A DNA stretch of 12,586 bases, taken from the NCBI GenBank assembly GCA_017552165.1, contig JAFZCF010000180.1, forward strand, positions 1 to 12,586, given 5' to 3'. The stretch is from Clostridia bacterium. Its GTDB lineage: Bacteria; Bacillota_A; Clostridia; Oscillospirales; CAG-272. Position numbers and translations under genes: made by a program. The notes under the pieces are model-generated. The model saw only the letters and a list, made by a program, of their open reading frames with translations. It did no database searches and had not been told where the DNA came from. Positions within the stretch are counted from its first letter, which is position 1. Every line of letters starts with the position of its first letter. Positions 1 through 7,676 of this stretch are shown piece by piece.

Positions 1-858
1 AGTCACGGCGTTCTCCTGTTCGAGAACATAAAGATCTGCGCTTCCGGCTCGTTTGTTTTTGCGGTTAAAAGCAACGACGCGGATATAACGTTCAGAAGCG
101 TTGATTTCGTCCCTTCGGAAGCCATGACGCGCGAGATCAATATGGTCGCCTGGCGTGACGGATATCACTGCAAGGACAACCGTGGCGCGATACACTGGGA
201 AAACTGCTACATGGATCCACACGGCGGACTGTTTGACGACGTTTTCAACGTCAGCTGTACGCTTGGTACGATCACATCGGTCAGGGATGACGGGAGCGTC
301 GAGGCGCTGAATCTCGAATATAAAAACATGGGCAGAAACGTGTCTTTCGACTGCAAAGCGGGAGACGTAATCGATTTTTATGACATAAACACCGGAGTTT
401 TCTACGGGACCGCCGTTGTCGGCAGCGTTTCGGGAGGAAGCGGAGGTTCGTCGCGCATCACTCTGACGGATCAGAACTTCTCGTCATTTCCGACCGTCGG
501 CTGCGTGATAGGAAACCGCGCGACCTGCGCCCCGGGAAGCACCATCAAAAACTGCATCTTCTCCGGTTCCTACAGATTCCTGCGGGATATAACGATAGAA
601 AATTCCGAGCTCTACATCCGGGCTATTTGGATCATGGTTGAGGGGAGCGTCGAGGGGCCGATCCCCGGAAACGTTATTTTCAAAAATACGCAGCTTCACG
701 GCGGAACGCTCGAAATTGACGCCTACAACAGAAACACAAAGACGTATATGCCCGAAATCGCCGAACAGATAAAGGGGATCCGCGTTGAGAACTGCGAATA
801 CTTTTACTTCGGTTTCAAGTGTACTACGGGCAAATGCTCGCTTGAAGGTTATAACTGA
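1..858 (+). CDS. Right-handed beta-helix protein, glycosidase-like (5' end cut by window)
   Basis: The frame is open from base 1 to the TGA at 856-858, so the N-terminus lies outside the window; an internal ATG at 124 is not the real start. The visible 285 residues align with the C-terminal part of the next gene, with more than half of positions identical by eye. Short beta-strand-like repeats (such as IKNCIFSG, ITIENSEL, VIFKNTQL) are typical of parallel beta-helix enzymes of the pectate lyase/GH28 superfamily. A conserved box begins at base 142 (MVAWRDGYHCKDN, then HWENC, then LFDDVFNVS). It resembles the 'DD-INVHG' region of GH110-type alpha-galactosidases, so it may be the active site; that is inference. 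The substrate is unknown. It is followed after one base by its paralogue, which implies tandem duplication and co-transcription. Confidence 0.8.
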   Translation, partial: SHGVLLFENIKICASGSFVFAVKSNDADITFRSVDFVPSEAMTREINMVAWRDGYHCKDNRGAIHWENCYMDPHGGLFDDVFNVSCTLGTITSVRDDGSVEALNLEYKNMGRNVSFDCKAGDVIDFYDINTGVFYGTAVVGSVSGGSGGSSRITLTDQNFSSFPTVGCVIGNRATCAPGSTIKNCIFSGSYRFLRDITIENSELYIRAIWIMVEGSVEGPIPGNVIFKNTQLHGGTLEIDAYNRNTKTYMPEIAEQIKGIRVENCEYFYFGFKCTTGKCSLEGYN

Positions 859-859
859 C

Positions 860-2329
860 ATGGATAAAATCATTAACGTTTCACAATACGGAGCAAAGGG
901 AGACGGCGTCACGGACGACGGCCCGTCGATAAGCAAGGCGGTTAACGACGCGCTCTCCGGCGGATGTGCCCTTTGTTTTGAAGCCGGAAAAACCTACAGG
1001 ATCGAATCGACCGAAAACAGTCTGTTTCCCTTCACTTCACCATTTTCAATTGGAAAGTGCCGCGGTCTGACAATAGACGGACACGGAGCCAGACTGATAT
1101 ACAATCCCCGGATCAACTATTTTGTCATATGCGATTCGGAGGATATAACCATACGGAACTTTGTTTTCGACTATACAGTTACCCCTTATCTCTGCGGAGT
1201 AGTTACCGAGATTGATGGTCAGACAGTCCGTTTTTCGACGGACGTCGAGCCGTATGCCGACGAATGCGATTATTCCGGGATGGTCGCCTTTTCGATAAAG
1301 TACAACCCCGGAAAGCAGAGACGCCCGCACCGTTTCATTTCGTTTATGAAAAAAACGGGAGAAAAGCAGGTCGACGTGACCTATATAAACAGTCCGGGCG
1401 TATCGTGCGGCGATCTTGTTTTCCTTCCGAACCCCGGGGTGGGCCACTGTTTCGGTGAAACCGTATACATGGGCGGAAACCGCGGAACGCTCAGGTTTGA
1501 AAACATAGAAATTAACGCCGCCTCGACATTCATTGCCGCAATCAAAGGAAACGACGCGGAAATGTTTTTCGACAGAGTCGATTTCATCCCTCCGGCAGGC
1601 GTTGACAGAACGCTGAAAATGGTCGCCTGGCGCGACGGATTCCACTGTAAGGACAACCGCCGCCCGATGCACTGGGACAACTGCCGCTGCGGCGTGCTTT
1701 TCGACGACGTATTCAACCTCAGCGGGACGCTCGGCGTCGTGAACGGAAAAGGTCCTGACGGATCTCTCGATATGCTGAATTACGAATATCTCAGAATGGG
1801 AAGGCATATACCTTTTTCGGCAAATCCCGGCGACGTTCTCGATTTCTACGACATAAGAGACGGAAAGTTTTACGGCACGTCAGAGATTGAGAATGTCATA
1901 TACAACGAAAACGGCACGACGTCCGTCAGGTTGTCCGATAGAACTCTCTCTGATGCAGTTCCCGACGGGTGCGTCGCCGGAAACCGCTCGTCGTGCGCCC
2001 CCGGGAGCACCGTAAAAAACTGTTCTTTCGAAGGGACGTTCAGGTTCCTCAGGGACGTTTCGATCGAAAACACCGACTTCAATCTTCTCGAGATATGGAT
2101 GATGGTCGAAGGAAGCGTTGAGGGGCCTCTGCCCGGAAACATCGGGTTCTCCGGATGTACTTTCAGGGGCGGGAATATAGAAATTGACGCGTTCAACAGA
2201 GAAACAAACACCTATATGCCGGAGATCGCCGGGCATATAAAAAACATACGCGCAGTCGACTGCCGGTTTGAAGAAGACTGGAAATTCGTCTGCAATACAA
2301 AAAAATGCGAACTGGGAACCAACAGATAA
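860..2329 (+). CDS. Right-handed beta-helix protein, glycosidase-like (GH28/GH110-like), full length
   Basis: This 489-residue protein opens with VSQYGAKGDGVTDD (residues 7-20), the hallmark N-terminus of the pectate-lyase-3/GH28-like beta-helix superfamily. The ATG at 860 was chosen because this motif normally lies within a few residues of the start, it follows the previous stop by one base, and GAAGG lies 11 bases upstream; a longer reading from 785 would overlap the upstream gene. There is no signal peptide or membrane segment, so the product is probably cytoplasmic and would act on imported oligosaccharides. Residues 254-286 carry the box shared with the upstream paralogue: MVAWRDGFHCKDN, HWDNC, and LFDDVFNLS with Asp282-Asp283. 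Acidic pairs are catalytic in related glycosidases, but assigning them here is inference. The family is fairly certain; the exact GH family and sugar are not. Confidence 0.82.
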   Translation: MDKIINVSQYGAKGDGVTDDGPSISKAVNDALSGGCALCFEAGKTYRIESTENSLFPFTSPFSIGKCRGLTIDGHGARLIYNPRINYFVICDSEDITIRNFVFDYTVTPYLCGVVTEIDGQTVRFSTDVEPYADECDYSGMVAFSIKYNPGKQRRPHRFISFMKKTGEKQVDVTYINSPGVSCGDLVFLPNPGVGHCFGETVYMGGNRGTLRFENIEINAASTFIAAIKGNDAEMFFDRVDFIPPAGVDRTLKMVAWRDGFHCKDNRRPMHWDNCRCGVLFDDVFNLSGTLGVVNGKGPDGSLDMLNYEYLRMGRHIPFSANPGDVLDFYDIRDGKFYGTSEIENVIYNENGTTSVRLSDRTLSDAVPDGCVAGNRSSCAPGSTVKNCSFEGTFRFLRDVSIENTDFNLLEIWMMVEGSVEGPLPGNIGFSGCTFRGGNIEIDAFNRETNTYMPEIAGHIKNIRAVDCRFEEDWKFVCNTKKCELGTNR

Positions 2330-2331
2330 CC

Positions 2332-3810
2332 ATGAAATATATTTCAACAAGAGGCACGGGAAAAGCGGTATCGTCCGCCGAAGCCATAAGAACGGGGCTC
2401 GCGGGCGACGGAGGGCTTTATATGCCCGACAGCTTCCCGAAAACCGATGCCGCGTTTCTTAAAGAAATAGCCGGGATGGATTACGCAGACCGCGCCGCAA
2501 GGATAATGCATCTTTTCCTCAGCGACAGTTATTCTCTCGAAGAACTTACCGAAGACTGTCGCGGAGCGTATTCCGAAAACGCCTTTCCCGGCGGGCCCGC
2601 GCCCGTCAGAAAGGTCGGCAACCTGAACGTGCTTGAACTTTGGCACGGTCCCACCGCCGCCTTCAAGGACATGGCGCTTCAGATAATGCCGCGGCTCTTT
2701 GTGCGCGCGATCAGGAAGACAGGGGATAAGCGCCGCGCGCTCATCCTCGTTGCGACGTCGGGCGATACTGGAAAAGCCGCGCTTGAGGGTTACCGTGACG
2801 TCGACGGCGTTGAGATAGTCGTTTATTACCCCGTCAACGGCGTGAGCGGCATACAAAAGCTCCAGATGGCCACTCAAACCGGCTCTAACGTTCGGGTAAG
2901 ATCCGTAAGAGGCAATTTCGACGACGCTCAGACCGGAGTCAAAAAGATTTTTTCCGATCCGTCCGTCGCGGAAGAGCTTGATAAACGCGGCTACTTTCTG
3001 TCGTCTGCCAACTCAATAAACTGGGGTCGCCTCGTTCCCCAGGTGTGCTATTATTTCTCCGCTTACTGCGACCTTATGAACGACGGGACGGTAAAGCCGG
3101 GAGAAACTCTCGACGTTACAGTACCTACGGGAAATTTCGGCAATATTCTCGCCGCGTACATCGCGAAAAAAAGCGGTCTGCCGCTCGGACGTCTTATATG
3201 CGCATCCAATTCGAACAGAGTTCTTACAGACTTCTTCGAAACGGGAAAATATGACAAAAACAGAGAGTTTATACTGACGAGCTCTCCTTCTATGGATATT
3301 CTCGTTTCAAGCAATCTCGAAAGACTTCTTTTCACGGCGGCGGGGCCGAAAAAGACCGCATTGCTGATGTCTCAGCTGAACGCAAACGGAAACTACGTTA
3401 TTAACAAAAAAGTCCACGAGACTATATGCCGCGACTTTAACGGGGACTGCAGAGAAGAACAAAAGGTTTTCGAAACGATAAAGTGCGTGTTCGACAATCA
3501 CGGATACCTCATCGACACGCATACCGCCGTCGCCTACGGATGCGCAGAAAAATATGCCGCCAAGACGTCAATGCCGATGCTCGTCGTTTCGACCGCCTCT
3601 CCGTTTAAGTTCTCGCCCGCCGTCCTTTCGGCGCTGGGCGAAGGTTTCGGCAGCGAGGAGGAGTCTGCCGCCCGGCTGAGCGAAAAGACAGGAGTCGAGA
3701 TACCCTACCCTCTCCGCGGTCTCACGGAACGCAAGGTGATCTTCCCGCCGGAAGATTCGATTGATCCGGCTGAGATGACCGACGACGTCCTGTCAAATCT
3801 CAGAAACTGA
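2332..3810 (+). CDS. thrC: Threonine synthase
   Basis: A 492-residue PLP enzyme that converts O-phospho-L-homoserine to L-threonine in the cytoplasm. The N-terminus KYISTRG is typical of the long threonine synthase class, and the length fits that class. The PLP-binding lysine is Lys112 in HGPTAAFKDMA, and the phosphate-binding loop is the ATSGDTGKAA stretch that follows. PTGNFGNILAAY and the late ASPFKFSPAV motif are also family features. The ATG at 2332 is preferred over one at 2305, because only the former gives the conserved N-terminus and does not overlap the upstream gene. It starts two bases after the beta-helix gene stops and overlaps the next gene by one base, so it belongs to the same transcript. 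No other threonine-pathway gene (hom, thrB) is visible beside it. Confidence 0.95.
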   Translation: MKYISTRGTGKAVSSAEAIRTGLAGDGGLYMPDSFPKTDAAFLKEIAGMDYADRAARIMHLFLSDSYSLEELTEDCRGAYSENAFPGGPAPVRKVGNLNVLELWHGPTAAFKDMALQIMPRLFVRAIRKTGDKRRALILVATSGDTGKAALEGYRDVDGVEIVVYYPVNGVSGIQKLQMATQTGSNVRVRSVRGNFDDAQTGVKKIFSDPSVAEELDKRGYFLSSANSINWGRLVPQVCYYFSAYCDLMNDGTVKPGETLDVTVPTGNFGNILAAYIAKKSGLPLGRLICASNSNRVLTDFFETGKYDKNREFILTSSPSMDILVSSNLERLLFTAAGPKKTALLMSQLNANGNYVINKKVHETICRDFNGDCREEQKVFETIKCVFDNHGYLIDTHTAVAYGCAEKYAAKTSMPMLVVSTASPFKFSPAVLSALGEGFGSEEESAARLSEKTGVEIPYPLRGLTERKVIFPPEDSIDPAEMTDDVLSNLRN

Positions 3811-4529
3811 TGTCACTATACTGTATAGCCGACCCGCATCTGTCGGAATTCATGAAAAAACCGATGGACGTCTTCGGCAGTCGATGGGTCGGACACCGGG
3901 AAAAGTTCTTAAACGGCTGGAAAAACACCGTCACGGATGAGGACACGGTCGTCATACCCGGCGACATCTCGTGGGCTATGACGCTTGAAAAAGCGCTTCC
4001 CGATCTGAAACTGATCAATTCCCTGCCCGGGAAAAAAATTCTTCTCCGCGGCAACCACGATTACTGGTGGCAATCAGTTTCAAAAATTCGGAACGCGCTT
4101 GGCGAATGCAGCACCGTGATAATACAGAACGACTCGGTAATGGTTGAAGGATTTGCCGTATGCGGCACGCGCGGATGGTTCCCGGATTCAAAAAAAGCGC
4201 CCTCCGGCACCGACTATATAAAACTGACGGAACGCGAAGCTCTTAGACTCGGCATGAGTCTTGAGCACGCGGAAAAAAACTTTTGCGGCGAGTTCTCCGA
4301 GAAAATTGTTTTCCTTCATTTTCCGCCCGTCTATCGCGGACTGATAATGGATCCCATCGTGAACGTAATGCTTGAGCACAACGTAAAACGCTGCTTTTAC
4401 GGTCATATTCATAACGTTTACGATATGCCGGGGACTTTTGAATACAAAGGAATCGAACTCACACTCGTCTCTGCTGATTTTCTCAATTTCGTCCCTCTTG
4501 AAATAAAAGCAAACGAAAGCGGCGCCTGA
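3810..4529 (+). CDS. Calcineurin-like metallophosphoesterase (COG1768-like)
   Basis: A 239-residue cytoplasmic phosphohydrolase. All five metallophosphoesterase metal-binding blocks are present: Asp8-x-His10 (ADPHL), GD at 51-52 (GDISW), GNHD at 81-84 (GNHDYWW), His170 (FLHFPP), and GHIH at 198-201. GDISWAM and GNHDYWW are characteristic of the small single-domain family of predicted phosphohydrolases common in Clostridia; its natural substrate is not known to me. The ATG overlaps the thrC stop codon as TGATG and there is no clear Shine-Dalgarno, so translation is probably coupled to thrC. It is the last gene before a strong terminator whose stem begins inside the final codons. Confidence 0.9.
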   Translation: MSLYCIADPHLSEFMKKPMDVFGSRWVGHREKFLNGWKNTVTDEDTVVIPGDISWAMTLEKALPDLKLINSLPGKKILLRGNHDYWWQSVSKIRNALGECSTVIIQNDSVMVEGFAVCGTRGWFPDSKKAPSGTDYIKLTEREALRLGMSLEHAEKNFCGEFSEKIVFLHFPPVYRGLIMDPIVNVMLEHNVKRCFYGHIHNVYDMPGTFEYKGIELTLVSADFLNFVPLEIKANESGA

Positions 4530-4549
4530 CCAGGCGCCGCCGTTTTTTT
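4519..4549 (+). terminator. Rho-independent terminator of the beta-helix/thrC operon
   Basis: GCGGCGCCTG (4519-4528) is perfectly complementary to CAGGCGCCGC (4531-4540), giving an 8-10 bp GC-rich stem, followed by CG and seven T (4543-4549). The stem includes the phosphoesterase stop codon. It also lies just beyond the stop of the convergent ptsH gene at 4554. On that strand the hairpin is followed by a weaker T-rich stretch, so it may act in both directions. Confidence 0.9.
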
Positions 4550-4553
4550 CATT

Positions 4554-4817
4554 TCAATCGTCAAGTCCCGCTTCCACGAGTTCGGCAAGCCCGTTAACGG
4601 CATCTTCCTCATCTGCTCCGTCCGCGATTATCGTGACTGATGTATCTCTGACGATCCCGAGTGACAAAACGCCGAGCAAAGATTTCGCGTTAACCCGTCT
4701 GTCTTCCTTTTCGACCCAGATTGAAGCTTTGTATGAATTGGCTTTCTGAATGAAGAAGGTTGCGGGTCTTGCATGAAGACCGACATTGTTTTTAACAGTA
4801 ATAACTCTGCTGACCAT
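4554..4817 (-). CDS. ptsH: Phosphocarrier protein HPr
   Basis: An 87-residue cytoplasmic phosphocarrier of the sugar phosphotransferase system. It passes phosphate from enzyme I to sugar-specific EIIA proteins. His15 lies in the canonical GLHARPA motif, so this is HPr and not Crh, which lacks this histidine. Ser46 lies in NAKSLLGVLSLG, the HPr kinase/phosphorylase site used for CcpA-dependent catabolite repression in Firmicutes. The length is standard. AGGAGT (4825-4830) lies seven bases before the ATG, and a promoter lies just upstream. It stands alone, away from ptsI, at the end of the minus-strand cluster, and converges on the phosphoesterase gene. No terminator was seen between the DUF4330-type genes and this one, so read-through from the upstream operon is also possible. 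Confidence 0.95.
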   Translation of the reverse strand: MVSRVITVKNNVGLHARPATFFIQKANSYKASIWVEKEDRRVNAKSLLGVLSLGIVRDTSVTIIADGADEEDAVNGLAELVEAGLDD

Positions 4818-4849
4818 TTTCCGTACTCCTTTTCGTTATTCGTAATTAT

Positions 4850-4877
4850 ATTATACCATTTTTCCACGAAAAATCAA
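4850..4877 (-). promoter_or_regulatory. Sigma-A-type promoter of ptsH
   Basis: Read on the minus strand: a -35-like TTGATT (4877-4872), a 16-base spacer and a perfect -10 TATAAT (4855-4850). The predicted start lies about 20 bases upstream of the AGGAGT ribosome binding site. It sits in the 79-base gap between the DUF4330-type gene and ptsH, so ptsH can be expressed independently. Confidence 0.75.
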
Positions 4878-4896
4878 TAGGGCGAATATGTTTTTT

Positions 4897-5379
4897 TCAG
4901 TCTGACCTGACGTCGATTGAAATAACCGTCAGCTTCAGCTGAGCGTCGCCGCATCTGACGTCAAGCACGGTCCCCGGCACTATATACGTTTTACCGTTAA
5001 AAAGCCACCCATACTCGGTCTGTGTCAGCGACGACTCGAACGCTCCCCTTATATCTATTTTTGAATCGCTTTCCGAAAAAACGTATTTACCGTCCGGAGT
5101 CATGACGGTATCGACGCCCGGGGTTGTAAGCGAACCTCCGCGCATCGTACCGATAACTTCCTTGCCGTAATACAAACGGGAGCCCGCTCCGAGATATCCG
5201 GCTTCATTAAGACCTATACCGTCCGCCGCAAAAGTTACGGTACAGGTCTCGGTCTTACCGTTCACAAACAGTCTGTCAAACAGTCCGATCTTATAAACAG
5301 AAACGGCAATCAGCGTTATCAGCGCTATAACAAACATTACGTCGGTCACGGAGACCGTTCTTTTTTTACCCGCTGACAC
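4897..5379 (-). CDS. Single-span membrane-anchored protein, DUF4330-like
   Basis: A 160-residue protein with a short basic N-terminus (AGKKR), one hydrophobic segment at about residues 11-29, and a roughly 130-residue outer domain rich in beta-strand pattern. The arrangement and the phrases 'GSRLYYGKEVIGT' and 'LKLTVISIDV' resemble the DUF4330 family and the neighbouring paralogue. The start is GTG at 5379, separated by one base from the stop of the gene before it, with GGAGG (5393-5389) nine bases upstream; this RBS fixes the start. Function is unknown. Its place after a Wzy-like membrane protein suggests an envelope or export role, which is inference. Confidence 0.7.
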   Translation of the reverse strand: MSAGKKRTVSVTDVMFVIALITLIAVSVYKIGLFDRLFVNGKTETCTVTFAADGIGLNEAGYLGAGSRLYYGKEVIGTMRGGSLTTPGVDTVMTPDGKYVFSESDSKIDIRGAFESSLTQTEYGWLFNGKTYIVPGTVLDVRCGDAQLKLTVISIDVRSD

Positions 5380-5380
5380 T

Positions 5381-5881
5381 TCAGTTCGCCTCCGTTTCTT
5401 CAGAGTTGATACCTACAATTTTTCCGGCGCCGCTGAAAGACGGGGTCCTCAGCGATATATCGTCGTTTATCGTAATCAGCGAACCGTTGAGCAGATATCC
5501 GCTGCTGCTCTCCCTGACTTTTGCGCGAAGAGTCAGCGTAACGGAGGCCATTCCCGGGACTCTTGTTCTGACCCTTTCTCCCGCTTCGCTTATGCCTTCA
5601 AGATAATAATCGGAATACGATACGTCGGTCAGCTCTCCGAGCACGTCGCCGGTCCTGACGTCATACGCGTTGCTGCCGACCTCGGCAAGCGACTTTATTT
5701 CCTCGTATACGGGACTGATTTCAACTTCAATGAAAACGTCGGCGTCCGCAGTCGTCTTCCCTACAATCCTCTTGTCTTTGACGGTAAAAAATATCAGAAT
5801 AGCCAGCACGGCGAGAATCAGAATCAGCAAGACGTCGATTACGTTAAATCTCTGACGTACGTTCTTTTTTCCCTGTTCCAT
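5381..5881 (-). CDS. DUF4330-type single-span membrane protein
   Basis: A 166-residue protein with a basic start (EQGKKNVRQR), the DUF4330-typical phrase FNVIDVLLILILAVLAIL as its one membrane span (about residues 11-31), then an outer domain with regular hydrophobic strands ending GAGKIVGI. The ATG at 5881 is preferred over one at 5935, because the longer version would overlap the upstream gene by 18 codons, and GGGAAGGGAG lies about ten bases before 5881. It starts one base after the stop of the membrane protein upstream and ends one base before its paralogue, so the three genes are clearly co-translated. The molecular role of DUF4330 is not established to my knowledge. Confidence 0.78.
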   Translation of the reverse strand: MEQGKKNVRQRFNVIDVLLILILAVLAILIFFTVKDKRIVGKTTADADVFIEVEISPVYEEIKSLAEVGSNAYDVRTGDVLGELTDVSYSDYYLEGISEAGERVRTRVPGMASVTLTLRAKVRESSSGYLLNGSLITINDDISLRTPSFSGAGKIVGINSEETEAN

Positions 5882-5882
5882 A

Positions 5883-7658
5883 TCAGTATAACTCCCTTCC
5901 CAGTAACTGACGCTGTTCGGCTGATAATTCATCAACGGCTTTTGATGCCCCGATACAGCAGAATATCAGCGCCGTCCCCGCTGTTGCGCTGAACGGATCG
6001 AACATCAGAGAAACCAGCGCGCACCCGATAACGGCGGAAGCGCAGCCGGCCGCGATAACTCTGTGTTCGCCGGCAACGTTTGATGAGATAGACAATTTCA
6101 GAGCATTCAGGACGCAGGCAGTCGCGACAAGCGCGGCAAACAGACCACCGATCAGTCCGACAGACATCAGTATCGAAGAAACACCTTCAAGTCCCGTCGG
6201 CGGTATCTGTATCCCGGTCATTTCGGATATCGTTTCGTTTGTACATTCAGGCCCGAATCCTCCGCCGAATACAAGCAAGGAAACGGGAAGCCGCGCAACC
6301 AGACGGAAGAACACGCCGGAGGCGCTCGGTTTCAAATTGAGAAGATCGCCGAACGCAATACCGGCGGAGATCAGCAGCATCGCGGCGGTAAGCACCGGCC
6401 CCGATGCTCTACGGTAAACGGTCATAAGCGTAATTCCGTAGACGGCCACTCCCGTCAGAAGCGCCGCGATTCCGAGCGAGAGATAAAGCGCCGCAAGCTC
6501 GGTGACGACCGCGAAAAAGCCGACAAGCTTAAGATCACGGACGTATGTTATATCGGCTGAAACAACCGTCATTGGAATGGAAACGCAGGTCAGCGAGACG
6601 ATAAGTCCCACCGGCGGAGCAAACACCTCGAAGGTAGGCAGCCACGGTATAGAATTGAAAAGCGTCAGAAGGAACGAGACGACGGTGATCACGGATATCA
6701 GTATCCCCGGGACCGCAAGGCAGAACGCAAGGCGTTCAATGCGCTTTTCCGTCTTAAAAAGAGCCACGACCGGGAAAAACAGCAGCATGGCCGAAACGTG
6801 TCCGACCGCGTCTCCGAATCCCCCGCGGATGCCCGATATAATAACGAGCAGCGCGATTACGATGACGACTATCCCGGAAAACGACCTGACGATTTTTCTC
6901 TTTCCGCACAATACCTTAAAAAACGTCGAAGCTATAACGAACAGCGAAACGGCCGTAAGCTCTGCGCTGCCGACAAACGGACAAGCGCACAGCAGGACCA
7001 TGACGCCGAATGACGGCTGCTTGAGTATTTTCAGCGATAAAACCATGAAAACAGGGAGCAAAGCCGCAAATGCGAACGACGTTAATTCCGAGACAGCTCC
7101 GAAAAATATACCCGAAAAAATCAGCGTTCCGACGTGAGGCGGTCTGCGGCTCCCGCCGCGTTCCGCCATCTGCCTGTCGTCAAGGAGCAGTCTGTCGGAA
7201 ATAAACGACAGAATCAGGCCGTCAGAGAGAGCATCCCCTATCCTTTGGGACGACGTCATCGATATTCCCGAAAGGATCAGACATATAAGCCCGTAAACGA
7301 AATTTCCCGAGCCCTGAAGGCTGTTGAAGACGATCCTCTGAAGAAGATATACGAGAAGCGTGAAAATTCCGAAAGTAAAATACGTTACCCCGACGGATCT
7401 CAGCGGAACGTTCCTGACCGAGCCCAGTATGAAATTGCCGAATTTAACAAGCTGGCTTCTGTCGCACAGCGAGCCGAAGGACCTTTTGAGAGGGATGATA
7501 AGCTTGTTTCTTATTTTTTCGGAAATACGCGTCCTTTTTGCGAAATCATCGGCGTCTCCCGAAATGAGGAGCCCTCCGAGAAAGCTTTCGCGGCATAAAC
7601 GTCTGAACGTTACGGAAAGCGACGAAAGGCGTCCGCCGCCGTTTATTCTGTTTTCCAT
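5883..7658 (-). CDS. Polytopic membrane protein, O-antigen ligase/Wzy-like
   Basis: A 591-residue protein with a basic, non-hydrophobic N-terminal region of about 90 residues (rich in Arg and Lys) followed by roughly a dozen hydrophobic helices. The N-terminal region and helix pattern resemble clostridial proteins annotated as O-antigen ligase family, which join or polymerise lipid-linked glycans. Near the C-terminus, RLPVSLLVFGGGFG, a loop, then SSILMSVGLIGGL lies where that family has 'FGxGxG...H-HN-LxxLxELGxxG', but the histidine-asparagine signature is absent. The start is ATG at 7658 with AAAGGAG four bases upstream, 18 bases after trmD. It is followed directly by two DUF4330-type genes. 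The family call is tentative; a transporter-like or structural role cannot be excluded. Confidence 0.6.
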   Translation of the reverse strand: MENRINGGGRLSSLSVTFRRLCRESFLGGLLISGDADDFAKRTRISEKIRNKLIIPLKRSFGSLCDRSQLVKFGNFILGSVRNVPLRSVGVTYFTFGIFTLLVYLLQRIVFNSLQGSGNFVYGLICLILSGISMTSSQRIGDALSDGLILSFISDRLLLDDRQMAERGGSRRPPHVGTLIFSGIFFGAVSELTSFAFAALLPVFMVLSLKILKQPSFGVMVLLCACPFVGSAELTAVSLFVIASTFFKVLCGKRKIVRSFSGIVVIVIALLVIISGIRGGFGDAVGHVSAMLLFFPVVALFKTEKRIERLAFCLAVPGILISVITVVSFLLTLFNSIPWLPTFEVFAPPVGLIVSLTCVSIPMTVVSADITYVRDLKLVGFFAVVTELAALYLSLGIAALLTGVAVYGITLMTVYRRASGPVLTAAMLLISAGIAFGDLLNLKPSASGVFFRLVARLPVSLLVFGGGFGPECTNETISEMTGIQIPPTGLEGVSSILMSVGLIGGLFAALVATACVLNALKLSISSNVAGEHRVIAAGCASAVIGCALVSLMFDPFSATAGTALIFCCIGASKAVDELSAEQRQLLGRELY

Positions 7659-7676
7659 AGCGCTCCTTTTATGCTT

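Noticed and set aside
785..860. Longer start for the second beta-helix gene at 785
   Set aside because: It would overlap 74 bases of the upstream paralogue and add a tail before the conserved VSQYGAKGDG start motif.
1046..1807. Long open frame on the minus strand opposite the second beta-helix gene
   Set aside because: It lies fully inside a well-supported plus-strand gene, shows no recognisable domain and has no RBS; it is a shadow of the codon bias of the real gene. The same applies to minus-strand frames at 484-936, 1870-2350 and 2344-2877.
4554..4817. Crh instead of HPr
   Set aside because: His15 is present in GLHARPA; Crh lacks the active-site histidine.
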